Positions 1-9,950 of a stretch of DNA of 54,937 nucleotides are shown here, in pieces. The translations under genes were made by a program, and so were the position numbers. A model generated the notes under the pieces. It saw nothing but the letters and a program-made list of their open reading frames with translations. It was not told the origin of the DNA and searched no databases. Origin of the DNA: Chloroflexota bacterium. Lineage in GTDB: Bacteria > Chloroflexota > Anaerolineae > DTLA01. Positions within the stretch are counted from its first letter, which is position 1, and each line of letters starts with the position of its first letter. Location of the stretch: assembly GCA_014360805.1 (NCBI GenBank), contig JACIWU010000013.1, positions 1 through 54,937 on the forward strand. Direction: 5' to 3'.

Positions 1-836
1 GCCGCGCCCGACGTGGTTACCTCCCGATAGGGCAAAACGTCTGCATCGGCGGCCAACAGGTAGCGGTGGAGTTCCTCGTCGGGGACGTACCCCAGCCGCA
101 GGCGAATGCGCGGGTCGCCGTGCGCCGCCGCCTCAATGCGCGCCGCGTAGCCCGAGTCCTGCGGGTTGCCCGCGATGAGCAGCACGTACCCATCGCCCTC
201 CAACTGGCGAAACGCCGCAATCAGTTCCTCCACGCCCTTGTAGGGCCGTATCTGCCCCAGGAAGAGGAAGACCTTCTCGTGCGGCTGAAGGCCCAGATGT
301 TGGCGAGCCTCTTCGCGCGTGGCGGTTACGGGATACGCGCCGATGTAGTTCCCGTGCGGGACGACGTACACGCCGCGCCTGCGGCCGTAGAGCGCCGCCA
401 ACTGCGCCGCCACGCCCTCGTCGTGAACGTGCACCGCGTCGGCCAGCCAGAACACCCACCGATTGGCCCATCGGTTCAAGCGCGCGTTCTGCCCCTCGTG
501 GTGGGCCAGGTTGTGCACGGTGTACACGAACGTGATGCCCAGAAGCCGTGCCAACAGGACGGCCCTCACCAACCGCGTGAACTTCTTGAGCGCCCGCCAG
601 CGCGACGGCGACGCGATTTGCAATTCCACCCAGTGCAGGTGGATCACGTCCAGCCGCCGATGGCCCCACACCCAGTCGGGCGTGAGGTCGCGGTGAGAAG
701 TGGCGCGCACGCCCGGGATGGCGTCCAGCGCCTGGCGGAGCAACTCCACGTAGGGGTTCATCGTAACCGTTGAGATGAGGGCCACGCGCAGGTTCCGGTC
801 TGCGTCGCGCGGGCGGTCGGCTCCCCATGCGGTCAT
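1..836 (-). CDS. Glycosyltransferase family 4, 3' end outside window
   Basis: The gene is cut by the left edge, leaving 278 codons without a stop. The visible protein reads as a GT-B fold retaining glycosyltransferase. Its N-terminal half contains an HNLAHHEG segment and a VHVHDEG segment. The start of the C-terminal donor-binding half follows, with the VVPHGNY and FLGQIRPYKGVEEL motifs typical of GT4. The ATG at 836 follows AAGGAGG with a 6-nt gap and lies one base after the stop of the flippase gene, so the two are co-transcribed. It probably transfers a nucleotide-activated hexose to a lipid-linked glycan at the cytoplasmic face. The donor sugar cannot be read from sequence. Confidence 0.85.
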   Translation of the reverse strand, partial: MTAWGADRPRDADRNLRVALISTVTMNPYVELLRQALDAIPGVRATSHRDLTPDWVWGHRRLDVIHLHWVELQIASPSRWRALKKFTRLVRAVLLARLLGITFVYTVHNLAHHEGQNARLNRWANRWVFWLADAVHVHDEGVAAQLAALYGRRRGVYVVPHGNYIGAYPVTATREEARQHLGLQPHEKVFLFLGQIRPYKGVEELIAAFRQLEGDGYVLLIAGNPQDSGYAARIEAAAHGDPRIRLRLGYVPDEELHRYLLAADADVLPYREVTTSGA

Positions 837-837
837 C

Positions 838-2313
838 TCAGGCCTCCTTCGCGACGGCGCTGCGCCCACGGAGCCGCACGAATTCCCATGCGGCCTGCGC
901 CAACTGGCGCACCTCCGGGTCAATCGCCCACATGATGGCCGCGTACACCACCACGATGGCCACGCCCGCCGCGCCCAGCCGAACGATGGCCCGCGTCAGG
1001 CCCCACGTGTTCCAGTACACCAACTTGCCCGCCAGCACGGCGATCACCGAAGCAATCCCCTGGGGCACGAGAATCTGCACGTACTTGCCCCACGAGGCGT
1101 GGATGATCTTGTTCGCCAAGAAGACCGAGATGCCGAAATCAATGACCGAGATGATCGCCGAGAACAGGCTGACGCCGACGATCCCGCCCCATCGGATGGC
1201 CGGGTACAGGAAGATGAGCATCATGGTCAGCCGCCACAGCGCAATGTAGGTGAGCCACTTGGGTTGCCCGCCCGCCTTGAACACGTTGCCCATGTTGGCC
1301 GCCACCGAACGCACCAGCCCGTAGATGCCCAGCAACTGCATCGGCAAGATGGCGGGACTCCATTCGCGCCCATAGGCCTGCGTTACGAAGTTGTCGGCAA
1401 ACCCGATAGTAGTTACCGCAATAGGCACCGACAGGAGCGACACGTACTTCAGCGCGCGGAAATACACGTTGCGGAACATCTCCAGGTCGCTCTGGACTTT
1501 GGAGAACGTGGGGAACATCACCTGATTCACCAGGCGCGTGATCTGCGTGGCGGGCAGGTTGGCGATGGTGTAGGCCAGGTCGTAGAACCCCAGCGTCGCA
1601 GTAGCCAAGAACTTGCCGACGAAGACGTTGTCCACGTTGGTGATGGCGAACACCAGCGTCTGGCTCCCCACGATGTGCTTGCCATAGTCAATGAGTTCTT
1701 TCACGCGGGCCTTGCTGAAGCGAAGCCTGGGCCGCCACGGCGTGAAGAACCAGATAAGCCCCGCCGCAATAAGCGACACCGCCACCTGGCCATAGACCAG
1801 GCTCCAAACGCCGTACCCCAGCATGGCGAGCACGATGGAAAGGCCGTTGCCCAGGACTCCCGCGATCAGGTCGGGAATCACCTTGCGTTTGAAGGCCAGT
1901 TCCTTCACGAGGAGCGTAACGGGCACCTGGGCGAACGACGACAGGAGCATGGTGAGCGCCAGCACCCGCATCACAGGGATCAACTGCGGCTCGTGGAAGA
2001 AATCGGCGACCCAGGGCGCGGAGAAGAACCCGACGAGGTACAGGGTCAGGCTGCTGGTCAGGACCGTCCAGAAGGCGGTGTCCGCCGCCTCCTCCACCTC
2101 CGTCTGCCTGTAGATGAGCGCCGACGTGAACCCCAACTCCTGGAACATCATCAGCAGGTTGATGGCCGGGTTCGCCAGCGCGCGCAGGCCGAAATCGCCC
2201 GGAGCGAGAAACCGCGCCAGGACGAGTTTCGTCAAGAACGACAGAAACCGCGTGAAAATCACGGACAATATGACCCAGACGATGGCCGAACCCACCTGCC
2301 GTTTCAGGCTCAT
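838..2313 (-). CDS. Polysaccharide/lipid-linked glycan flippase (Wzx/MviN-like, MOP superfamily)
   Basis: This is a 491-residue polytopic membrane protein with about 12-14 hydrophobic segments and an N-terminus (SLKRQVGSAIVWVILSVIFTR) typical of the PST/Wzx flippase family. Internal motifs include LARFLAPGDFGL near residue 34 and VDNVFVGKFL near residue 226, both matching oligosaccharide flippases. By family it would move an undecaprenyl-linked glycan from the cytoplasmic to the outer face of the membrane. Its ATG overlaps the stop of the upstream methyltransferase as ATGA at 2310-2313. It is the expected partner of the surrounding glycosyltransferases. Confidence 0.9.
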   Translation of the reverse strand: MSLKRQVGSAIVWVILSVIFTRFLSFLTKLVLARFLAPGDFGLRALANPAINLLMMFQELGFTSALIYRQTEVEEAADTAFWTVLTSSLTLYLVGFFSAPWVADFFHEPQLIPVMRVLALTMLLSSFAQVPVTLLVKELAFKRKVIPDLIAGVLGNGLSIVLAMLGYGVWSLVYGQVAVSLIAAGLIWFFTPWRPRLRFSKARVKELIDYGKHIVGSQTLVFAITNVDNVFVGKFLATATLGFYDLAYTIANLPATQITRLVNQVMFPTFSKVQSDLEMFRNVYFRALKYVSLLSVPIAVTTIGFADNFVTQAYGREWSPAILPMQLLGIYGLVRSVAANMGNVFKAGGQPKWLTYIALWRLTMMLIFLYPAIRWGGIVGVSLFSAIISVIDFGISVFLANKIIHASWGKYVQILVPQGIASVIAVLAGKLVYWNTWGLTRAIVRLGAAGVAIVVVYAAIMWAIDPEVRQLAQAAWEFVRLRGRSAVAKEA

Positions 2314-3008
2314 ACCGTCTCCTTCTTACGGCAGACGAGCACGAAATCGCGCGCGAACATGGAAGGCCACACGTGCGCCAGCCACTTGTACACGCTCCGC
2401 ACCACGGGCTTGCGGAAGAACGCCGGATAGAAGTCCCGCGCCCACAGCGACGCGCTGCCGTCCACCTCCACCGGCTCCAGGTTGCGCGTGCGGCACAGCC
2501 GCTTCGCCTCGCCCACGGTGAAGAAGCGCAGGTGCATGGCGTCGGTAGGCGAATGCTGCACGTAGGGGAATCGGCCGAACAGCACCCACAGCCGGCACTT
2601 CCAGTGGGCGATGTTGGGCAGGCAGACGATGAACCGCCCGCCGGGTTTCAGCACCCGCGCGCATTCGTCAAACGACCGCTCGTGGAAGAAGCGGTGCTCA
2701 ATGGCCGAGTTGGACACCACGACGTCAAAGGTGGCGTCGGCAAAGGGCAAATCCTGCGTGTCTATGTCCACCTGCTGGGCGGGGATGCCCTTGTCCCGCG
2801 CGCGCTGCACCGCCACCGACGACAGGTCTGTCGCCGTAACGTCGGCCCCGCGCTCCCGCATCTTCTTCGCAAGGACGCCCGGCCCGCAATCCACCTCCAG
2901 CACCTTCTCGCCCGCCCTCACGCGGCTCGCCAGCAGTTCCAACCGCTCGTGGTCAAAGGTGTCGTCGGCTTGCGTCCAATAGGCGTCGTAGTAGGCAACT
3001 AAATCCAT
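2310..3008 (-). CDS. Class I SAM-dependent methyltransferase
   Basis: The 232-residue protein has a methyltransferase type 11/12 core. Motif I is VLEVDCGPGVLAKKM, the acidic strand-2 region is VTATDLSSVAV, and FDVVVSNSAIEH is followed by ARVLKPGGRFIVCLPN. A C-terminal hydrophobic segment resembles sugar or lipid methyltransferases of glycan clusters. I chose the ATG at 3008 because AGAGGAGAG precedes it; a further upstream in-frame ATG would run into the neighbouring gene. It probably O-methylates a sugar or lipid intermediate; the substrate is unknown. Confidence 0.85.
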   Translation of the reverse strand: MDLVAYYDAYWTQADDTFDHERLELLASRVRAGEKVLEVDCGPGVLAKKMRERGADVTATDLSSVAVQRARDKGIPAQQVDIDTQDLPFADATFDVVVSNSAIEHRFFHERSFDECARVLKPGGRFIVCLPNIAHWKCRLWVLFGRFPYVQHSPTDAMHLRFFTVGEAKRLCRTRNLEPVEVDGSASLWARDFYPAFFRKPVVRSVYKWLAHVWPSMFARDFVLVCRKKETV

Positions 3009-3033
3009 GCTCTCTCCTCTGTGTGTGGTGGCC

Positions 3034-4461
3034 TCACGCTCGGCGCAGGGCGCGCTTGACCCCGCGCCAGACATTCAGCACGCGCTCCATTCGGGCCTCG
3101 TCGCCGCGCACGAGCGCACGCAGCGCCTTCTTGGCGCGGTACTTCCACGGGTGGGTGCGCCTCAAACTCAACTCGCTCTTGAGCGCCATGAATCGGTCGT
3201 ACTCGTGGGCCAGTTCCTCCTGCGTCAGCGTGGGCAGGTTGAGCACGCTGGTGCGGCTGTAGTACGTGGACAGCGCGCCCGCCTGCGGCACGTAGTACCC
3301 CTTGGCCACCGCCACGTCGTGAAGTTCCGTCATGGGGTACGGGTAGAACACCGAGAACTGCAAGTCATCCGGCTCCAGGCGGCGGTTGAGTTCAATCGTC
3401 TCCTCTATCATCTCTTTGGTCTCGCCCGGCACACCCAGCATGTTGCACGTGTACGCCTTCAGCCCGTGCTTGCGCAGGCGGCGGAAGGCCGCGATGATGT
3501 CCTCGTTGCTCATGCGCCGCTTCAGGATGTCGCGGCGCAGCAGTTCATTGCCCGACTCAATGCCGATACGCACGCCCCTACAGCCGGCGCGGGCCAGCGC
3601 CGCCACGATCTCCTCGGACAGGCGCTCCACCCGCGTGTTGATCCAGAACGGGAGTTTGAACTCCCGCCCGTAGGCGTCGCAGAACTCCAGCGTCCACTTC
3701 TCGTCCAGGGTGAAGGTGTCGTCCTGGAAGTTGATGGTCTTCACGTTGTAGCGCGCGCGCAGGGCACGAATCTCGGCCAGCACGTGGGGCACGCTGCGGA
3801 AGCGCACGTACTTGCCCAGGCCCTTGTAGCGGCTCTGAAGCCCAGGATTGCAGCAATAGGAGCACTGGTACGGGCAACCGCGCCCACTCATCATGTCCAC
3901 CCAGCCATCGTTGGCCGCGAGAATCTCGTCAAAGGCGAACAATTCGCGGTCGGCGAACGGCAGTTCGTCCAGGTTGGCGATGAGGGGCCGCAAGGGGTTG
4001 CGGATGATCTCCTCGCCGCGCCGCACCCACAAGTTGCGGATGTCGTGAAACGGCTGCCCCTCGGCCACGCGCTGGGCCAGTTCGCGGAAGGCGTACTCGC
4101 CCTCGCCCACGCACACCGCGTCCCAATTGGGGCTGGCGATGACCTCCTCCGGCGCCAGCGTGGGATGGGTACCGCCGGATACCAGCACAAGTTGGGGCCT
4201 GGCTTCCTTCAACCACGCCGCCCATTTCTCCACGAACGGGTGCTGGTGCGTCGTGGACGAGAACGCCACGATGGCCGGGTTAGCGCGGGCCATGCGCTCC
4301 AGGAGTTCGTCGCGGGTCGGCTCGCGGTCAGCGTAGTACAGTTCGGTCTCATGCCCGTCCTGCTTGACCATGGCCGACAGGTAGGCCAGGCCATGGTAGA
4401 ACTTGCGCGCGCCGTAATGCTCCACTCCTTCTATGTCCGGATACACAAACAGAATCTTCAT
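3034..4461 (-). CDS. Radical SAM protein with N-terminal B12-binding-like domain
   Basis: The 475-residue protein starts with a Rossmann-like cobalamin-binding-type domain (ILFVYPD, then SGGTHPTLAPEE near residue 95 and VGEGE near 118). The radical SAM core follows with the [4Fe-4S] ligands Cys196, Cys200 and Cys203 in GCPYQCSYC, and a family-typical GVRIGIESGN segment. The family performs radical methylations, C-C bond formation or rearrangements, often on lipids or glycans. GAGGAG precedes the chosen ATG at 4461. No canonical DxHxxG cobalamin ligand was noticed, so B12 binding is by architecture only. The substrate is unknown; the context suggests a modification of the glycan or its lipid anchor. 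Confidence 0.88.
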   Translation of the reverse strand: MKILFVYPDIEGVEHYGARKFYHGLAYLSAMVKQDGHETELYYADREPTRDELLERMARANPAIVAFSSTTHQHPFVEKWAAWLKEARPQLVLVSGGTHPTLAPEEVIASPNWDAVCVGEGEYAFRELAQRVAEGQPFHDIRNLWVRRGEEIIRNPLRPLIANLDELPFADRELFAFDEILAANDGWVDMMSGRGCPYQCSYCCNPGLQSRYKGLGKYVRFRSVPHVLAEIRALRARYNVKTINFQDDTFTLDEKWTLEFCDAYGREFKLPFWINTRVERLSEEIVAALARAGCRGVRIGIESGNELLRRDILKRRMSNEDIIAAFRRLRKHGLKAYTCNMLGVPGETKEMIEETIELNRRLEPDDLQFSVFYPYPMTELHDVAVAKGYYVPQAGALSTYYSRTSVLNLPTLTQEELAHEYDRFMALKSELSLRRTHPWKYRAKKALRALVRGDEARMERVLNVWRGVKRALRRA

Positions 4462-4474
4462 GCGCTCCTCGCTT

Positions 4475-7400
4475 CTAGTGCCAGAAATAGGGTGGCACCG
4501 ACACAAACGGCAAAAACAGTTGCGGCCGCGCCTGACGGGTCGCCGTAGGTGTAGGCGTTGCCGACGGCGTGGGCGTGGCGGTCGGCGTCGGCGATGGCGT
4601 GCCCGTCGGCGTTGGCGTCGGCGTCCGCGTCGCCGTGGCGGTCGGCGTCGGCGATGGCGTGAGCGTCGCCGTGGCAGTCGGCGTCGGTGATGGCGTCGGC
4701 GTAGGCGTGGGCAGCGCGTAGGCCACCCACAGGCGCGGGCCGTTCGGGTTGTCCCCGTCCGACGACGCGATGCGGTACCAGGTGTAACTCTTACTCTGGC
4801 CCTTCAGCAACAGGCCCCGATTGGTCGCCGAGTCCGCCACCCACTGGCGCGTCATGGGCCGGACGTTCACCTCATAGGTCTTGAAGACCTGGCTGATGTC
4901 CACCACCCCCTCGGCGTCGGGGAAGCGGTCGGTTTCGGTGCTCTCCGCGCCGCTGACGCCCCAGTTCTCCGAGGCGGTGGCCTTGAACCACGTCGCTTCG
5001 GCCGCGTTCCAGGCGCGGCGCATCTGGTAGGCCGAAACGGTCAACGTCTCGGTGTTGCGCTGCGAGGTGGCAACGAGGCGCAGCGAACTCCCCAGGACAA
5101 CGGCGTTCTCCGGAATCGCCGCGGTGTCAAATTGTATGAGCGCGCGCTGATTCCCGTCGGACTGGATCGTCATGTAAGACTCGGAGCCTTTCGGCGTGTT
5201 GTCGTCTTTGACGATGTAGGTATCCTCCACGGCGCGCAATTCCACCTCGTGGATTTGCGGGGCCAACGCGGGCGGCGAAATCCGTATCTCGTGCGTGCCC
5301 CAGCCCGGCGTTACCGACAGGAACCCCCCGACGGAAGAGGCGTTCGTGTGCGAATAGCGCCCTGTAGCCGCGTCAAAATTCTGCACCACCCACGTGGACG
5401 ACAACCCCGCCAGCCCCATCTGCTCCAGGTTGAAGCCCAGGGTCATGGATGGCGTGCTCGCTGTGGTGGAAGCGGGCCTGGGATCCTCGCTGGTTACGGT
5501 GATGACGCCGTCGGCGTCAAAGGTCGCCGCCACGCGGCTCCAGTGGTCGCTGCCCGTCTGGGTGATGGTGAGCCAGTAGTAGGTGCACGTGCGGTCGGTG
5601 AAGGCGCAGCGGCCGTCGGTGCGGACAACCAGGCTCTGGGGCATCCCCACTCGGCGGTACGGCTTCAGAAAGTTCAGAACGCCGTCGCTGCCGCCGGGCC
5701 ACGGCGTATCGTGCCCGCCGGTGTACAGTTCCACCCTGGGCGGTGTGGCAGCATAGGTGCCGACGGCGTCGGACAGCCGAAGGGTGTGCGAAACCGGTAC
5801 CACGGTGTCCTGCAGCCCGTGGGTCAAGAGCATGGGGATACTCGCCATATTGGATGCGTACTCAATCGGCGAGCGGCGTTCGTACTCAAAGGGCTTGCCC
5901 AGAGGCGACCCGCCGATTTCGTATTCCAGCCAGTTCCGCCTCCAGTCCTCCGTCTCCCAATACCACTGATCCAGGTCCGACGGGCCGCGCTCAATGGCGG
6001 CGGCGGCGAACAGATGAGGGTACTTCCCCACCATCCCGCTGGCCATCATCCCGCCCATGGACACGCCCGTGATGTAGATGCGCGATTCGTCCACGCGGTA
6101 GTTGGCCTTCATGTAGTTGATGGTGTCCAGCAACTGCTGTTGCACGCTCAGCGAAAGCGTGTGGTTCTGTTCCAGGTCGGGGGCCACCACCAGCCAGCCG
6201 TTGCGGTTCGCCGCGTCGGCGTGGATTCCCAGCGCGTCCATCGGCTTGCCGCTCCAGCCGTGGATGCTCACCAACAGCGGCAGCGGCACATCGCCCATGT
6301 AGCCCGAAGGGGTCATGATGGCAGCACTGTAGGTCCAACTGCCGTTGCTCGCTTTGAACGACACGGTGCGAATCCTTGCAGGCACCACATCGCCCTCGGC
6401 TTCAATGCGGATGTTCACCGCGCCCCACAGATCGGCGGGGTCGGCGTCGGCGGTGATGGTGATCTCGTTGAACCCGCTGGTCAGGATGGCTGGGTCAAAC
6501 GGCCAGGGGAACGTGCGCCCCGGCTCGCAGGTGCTTCCTCCAGAAGGAAACGAGGTGCCGATCTTGCGGCCGTTCACGTAGATGCTGTGGCCCGCCTTGC
6601 TGTTGGAAATGTCCATGATCAGTTTGGCGCGGGTGAGGCTCCCTGTGTACACGAGCAAGACGTTGGTCTTGGCCTCGGTCCCGAATGTGGAGCCTACCTT
6701 GACGCAGTCGGTAGCCACGGTGGACGTGATCACCGTGCCCGGCACAGGGGTGGGCGTGGGCGTCGGCGTCGGCGTGCGGGTAGCCGTCGGCTCCGGCGTT
6801 ACGCCCGGCTCAAAGGTGTAGTAGATGTCCAGCAGGGGGCGCTTCTGGGCGTCATTGAGCCAATCGGATGCCCAGAACCGATACTCTATGATGGACGAGG
6901 CCGTCGGCAAGAGCAGGAACCCCTTGTTCGTGTCCGGCGCTCCGAACCAGTCCGAAATCGCCCGGGTAACGTCCAGGGTGTATTCAGCGTTGACGGCATT
7001 CACCGTAACCGAAGAGACCGGGCTGGTCTCGCGGTCGCCTGCGCCATCGGCTCCCGCCCCCTCCCAGGGGACGCCCGTGAGGCGGCTTCGCCACGTGGCC
7101 TGGCTCGCATCCCAATCCTGGAGCAAACGATACAGTTCCAAGGTTATGGGCCTGTCAGCCGAGCGCCACGAAGTCGTCCACAGATGCAGCGTAGCCGTCA
7201 GGATGCGGGCGCCCGTTGGAATCTGCCCCGCCAGGTCAAAGCGAAGGAGGGCACGCTTGGCAGGGCCGCCCGTCCGCACCTGCAACTCGCCCCAATGGCT
7301 GGGGTCGTTGAAGTTGGTGTCGGCCGCGTCCTCGTTGATGTACGTATCCGACGCCCCCGTATAGCCGTTGACGTTGTGGCGCAGTTGGACGTGGTAAATC

Positions 7401-7603
7401 GTCTCCCCGTTCAGCACCCCAACGGGCTGAGGCATGCCCGCGCCCCCCGCCGCGTCCGAGGAATCCAGCGCCGCGCTCCACATCAGAGCAAGCAGCGCCA
7501 CCGTGCCCACCACAAGCACCAATACCAGCGCTTTCCCGTTACCTTTTCGCGATGCAGATTCACCATGTGTGCCCATGTTCACCCCTAGGTTGACCGTGAT
7601 CAT
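4475..7603 (-). CDS. Secreted alpha/beta-hydrolase esterase flanked by two DNRLRE-type domains, with Pro/Thr linker and tail
   Basis: The protein has about 1,042 residues. A membrane segment near residues 25-42 acts as signal or anchor. A DNRLRE-like beta domain (about 75-265) ends in a short PT linker (about 270-288). An accessory beta domain (about 300-405) follows, then a PHB-depolymerase/esterase-like hydrolase (about 410-660) with Ser515 in GVSMGG, Asp599 in HGLQDT and His631 in GGHDTPWP. A second DNRLRE-like domain (about 795-960) is followed by a long Pro/Thr repeat tail ending in [15 protein letters not shown]. It is probably an envelope enzyme removing acyl or ester groups. An ATG at 7576, preceded by AGGGGTGA, is a plausible alternative start, because GGAGGT lies too close to the ATG at 7603. 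Confidence 0.88.
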   Translation of the reverse strand: MITVNLGVNMGTHGESASRKGNGKALVLVLVVGTVALLALMWSAALDSSDAAGGAGMPQPVGVLNGETIYHVQLRHNVNGYTGASDTYINEDAADTNFNDPSHWGELQVRTGGPAKRALLRFDLAGQIPTGARILTATLHLWTTSWRSADRPITLELYRLLQDWDASQATWRSRLTGVPWEGAGADGAGDRETSPVSSVTVNAVNAEYTLDVTRAISDWFGAPDTNKGFLLLPTASSIIEYRFWASDWLNDAQKRPLLDIYYTFEPGVTPEPTATRTPTPTPTPTPVPGTVITSTVATDCVKVGSTFGTEAKTNVLLVYTGSLTRAKLIMDISNSKAGHSIYVNGRKIGTSFPSGGSTCEPGRTFPWPFDPAILTSGFNEITITADADPADLWGAVNIRIEAEGDVVPARIRTVSFKASNGSWTYSAAIMTPSGYMGDVPLPLLVSIHGWSGKPMDALGIHADAANRNGWLVVAPDLEQNHTLSLSVQQQLLDTINYMKANYRVDESRIYITGVSMGGMMASGMVGKYPHLFAAAAIERGPSDLDQWYWETEDWRRNWLEYEIGGSPLGKPFEYERRSPIEYASNMASIPMLLTHGLQDTVVPVSHTLRLSDAVGTYAATPPRVELYTGGHDTPWPGGSDGVLNFLKPYRRVGMPQSLVVRTDGRCAFTDRTCTYYWLTITQTGSDHWSRVAATFDADGVITVTSEDPRPASTTASTPSMTLGFNLEQMGLAGLSSTWVVQNFDAATGRYSHTNASSVGGFLSVTPGWGTHEIRISPPALAPQIHEVELRAVEDTYIVKDDNTPKGSESYMTIQSDGNQRALIQFDTAAIPENAVVLGSSLRLVATSQRNTETLTVSAYQMRRAWNAAEATWFKATASENWGVSGAESTETDRFPDAEGVVDISQVFKTYEVNVRPMTRQWVADSATNRGLLLKGQSKSYTWYRIASSDGDNPNGPRLWVAYALPTPTPTPSPTPTATATLTPSPTPTATATRTPTPTPTGTPSPTPTATPTPSATPTPTATRQARPQLFLPFVSVPPYFWH
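4537..4725 (-). repeat. Pro/Thr-encoding low-complexity tandem repeat in the esterase tail
   Basis: The DNA is a degenerate short repeat of GGCGTC-like units encoding PTPTPT/TAT. A 28-bp stretch at 4574-4601 is repeated exactly at 4634-4661, a 60-bp period. It is coding, and such tracts are prone to length change by slippage. Confidence 0.85.
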
Positions 7604-8286
7604 ACCTCCACTGCCCGGCGGCCCCGATAGCGGATGACCTTGGCCGGGACTCCGGCGGCGATGGCGTAGGCAGGGATGTCGCGGGTTACCACCGACCCCG
7701 CGCCGATGACCGCGCCCTTGCCGATACGGACGCCGTCCAGCACATACACCCCCAGCCCCAGCCAGACATCATCCTCTATAACGATGTCGCCGCGCGTTGT
7801 GATACCCTGCTCGCGAATGGGACGCGAAGTGTCATCAAACCCGTGCTCATAAGGGCTGAACCCGCACCCGGGCGCCATTTGCACGTTGGCCCCGATGCGC
7901 AGGTTGCCGAGAAACCCCTTGAGGTTGCAGTTGCTCTGGATGTGCGTATGCGGGCCGATGACCACGCTCCCGCCGGCGCCGACCTCCACGATGGTGCCGC
8001 GGTACAGGTGCACCCCTTCGCCCAGGACGATGCGCCCGCCGTCGGGATGCGCGTAGATCGTAACGTAGTCGTCCACGAAACACTGCGGCCCGATTTCCAG
8101 GTCTTTCGCCCAAATCTGCGCCTTCGGCGAGATGTACGGGTTGCGCGTCAGGTTGGCCAGGTATTTCTTGTCCTTGTACGGCCCCCGCAGCGCCGATGCC
8201 AGCCGCACGCACAGCCCGCCGATGACGGGCGCCCCAGCCCCTTGCATCAAGACGGTTAGCACCTGTTTACGTATCCCCAAGGCCAT
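7600..8286 (-). CDS. Left-handed beta-helix (hexapeptide) acyltransferase
   Basis: The protein has 228 residues. Its C-terminal two thirds are hexapeptide-repeat beta-helix rungs (for example [49 protein letters not shown]), ending with the [10 protein letters not shown] motif of the WbbJ/NodL/xenobiotic acetyltransferase group. It probably O-acetylates a sugar using acetyl-CoA. The ATG at 8286 lies a suitable distance after GAGGAG; a GTG nine bases upstream overlaps that site and is rejected. Its TGA overlaps the ATG of the esterase gene, which pairs an acylating with a deacylating enzyme. Confidence 0.87.
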   Translation of the reverse strand: MALGIRKQVLTVLMQGAGAPVIGGLCVRLASALRGPYKDKKYLANLTRNPYISPKAQIWAKDLEIGPQCFVDDYVTIYAHPDGGRIVLGEGVHLYRGTIVEVGAGGSVVIGPHTHIQSNCNLKGFLGNLRIGANVQMAPGCGFSPYEHGFDDTSRPIREQGITTRGDIVIEDDVWLGLGVYVLDGVRIGKGAVIGAGSVVTRDIPAYAIAAGVPAKVIRYRGRRAVEV

Positions 8287-8333
8287 GCAACTCACTCCTC
8301 GCTCGTCGTGTTAGGCCGCGATAAGCCCCGCTG

Positions 8334-9950
8334 CTACGGCACGGCTCGCCGAAACACCAGCAGCCCATCCGTGCCCCACGCGCGGGTCTCCAGACGCGCC
8401 AGCAAGGGGTACATCCGGCGAAACCCCTCCGAAGAAAGCAGCGTTCGCCGGATGAAGATCTCCAGCGCAACGACATAGTCCGGCATGAAGGCATAGATGA
8501 GCGGCTCGGGCACGGCATAGTTGCTGTCCGCCAGCGAAGGCTCCACCGGATTGAACGGGATGGCCTGCGGCGAGACCAGCCCCACGGTGTCCAATATCGT
8601 CGCATCGCAGTAGTAGCCGAGCGCCCCTATCTCCGGCGCGGCGACCACAGTGGCAGGAGTTACGGCGGGATCCAGCATCAGCGCCACCTCACGGTACAAG
8701 TTCTCACGCTCCAGCCACACAGGCCGCCGCAGCGACATCCAACCACCCCCGGCATCCGGAATCAGGTTGTAACCGAACAGTTGCGTTAGCGCCACCGCGC
8801 CAACTGTTGCGACCGCTCCCGCGCGGGCCAGGCGCAGCGAACCGAGCCGTCCCTGTACCCACCGCCCCACCGCCACCAGCCCCGCGACGATGCCCGCGAC
8901 ATAGAACGGTGCTGGCAACACGAAGTACCACTCAAACATCAGCGGGTCCGCCACCGAATATGCCGCGACGTAGGCCAGCGGGAAGGCGAAAATGGGCCAG
9001 GCGGCGCCGCGTTTCCGCACCCCATCCCACGCCCCCACACCCCATAGAGCCGCCTGCACCACCCCAAGCAGCGGAAACCACGGCGTATAGTGCTCGTACA
9101 GGAGCACGCTGCGCGCAGGCCATGCGAGGAGCGCGCGCAGAATCGGCAGATTCCCCAATCGCCCCGCAATCTGATCTACAAAGAGATTGCTGAACCGGCT
9201 GCAGAAGTTGATGAGCGCCGCAAACGCGGGCATGGCCTGATACGATTGCTCTTTGGCCCACAGGCTGTTCGTAACCGGGCTGCCGAAGTACGCGGTGGCA
9301 AAGGCAACCCATGGCAGCACCACGAAGGCAAACACAGCCGCCTCGCGCCACGCGGCCCATCGCCTGACCGCGAAGATGCCCAGAAACGCCAAGCCTGCGG
9401 CGATGATGGCGTCGGGCCGCGTGAGCACGGCCAGGCCGAAGACCGCGGCCGATGAGATGAAGTGCCCACAAGCATACAGGCAGAACGCCGCTACGAGGAG
9501 CATTGTGCAGAACGACGTTTCCATCCCGGTAGTCGCGCCCGCGACGCTCTGCGAACACAGGGCAAACGCCGCGGCGCCAAGCACCGCGCCGCTCTTGCTG
9601 CCGGTCAGTCGCCAGATAAGCCCCGCCAGCAGGATGCACGTCAGCCCGTCGCTCACGGCGCTGATCGCCAGCGCAAGGTGGGCATGGGACACAGGGAGCG
9701 CGCTGCCCAACCCGGCCAGAAGCAGGGTGAACAGCGGCGTAGTCGTGCCCAACACCCGCTCACCCACGTTGTACACGAACCCCAGGCCCTGCGCCAGGTT
9801 CCGAGCGTAGCGGAACGTGATGAAGGCATCGTCCACAACCTGCGGGCCTTGCAGGTAGCGCAGGGCCATCGCCACAAGCGCCGCCAACCCGACGGCCCAG
9901 GTGTGCCCACGTCCCTCGCCCCGGTCGCGCCCGAAGACTGCGCGCATCAT
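8334..9950 (-). CDS. Polytopic GT-C membrane glycosyltransferase (AftB/GT39-like)
   Basis: The 538-residue protein has about 10-12 membrane segments and an extracytoplasmic C-terminal domain. The N-terminal loop reads VVDDAFITFRYARNLAQGLG, followed by GERVLGTTTPL; the DDAFITFRYA pattern is that of GT-C enzymes using polyprenyl-phosphate sugars, including the AftB-like group. ATG at 9950 is used because it overlaps the upstream SDR stop (ATGATG arrangement). It would act at the outer membrane face on flipped glycans. Donor and acceptor are unknown. Confidence 0.82.
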   Translation of the reverse strand: MMRAVFGRDRGEGRGHTWAVGLAALVAMALRYLQGPQVVDDAFITFRYARNLAQGLGFVYNVGERVLGTTTPLFTLLLAGLGSALPVSHAHLALAISAVSDGLTCILLAGLIWRLTGSKSGAVLGAAAFALCSQSVAGATTGMETSFCTMLLVAAFCLYACGHFISSAAVFGLAVLTRPDAIIAAGLAFLGIFAVRRWAAWREAAVFAFVVLPWVAFATAYFGSPVTNSLWAKEQSYQAMPAFAALINFCSRFSNLFVDQIAGRLGNLPILRALLAWPARSVLLYEHYTPWFPLLGVVQAALWGVGAWDGVRKRGAAWPIFAFPLAYVAAYSVADPLMFEWYFVLPAPFYVAGIVAGLVAVGRWVQGRLGSLRLARAGAVATVGAVALTQLFGYNLIPDAGGGWMSLRRPVWLERENLYREVALMLDPAVTPATVVAAPEIGALGYYCDATILDTVGLVSPQAIPFNPVEPSLADSNYAVPEPLIYAFMPDYVVALEIFIRRTLLSSEGFRRMYPLLARLETRAWGTDGLLVFRRAVP

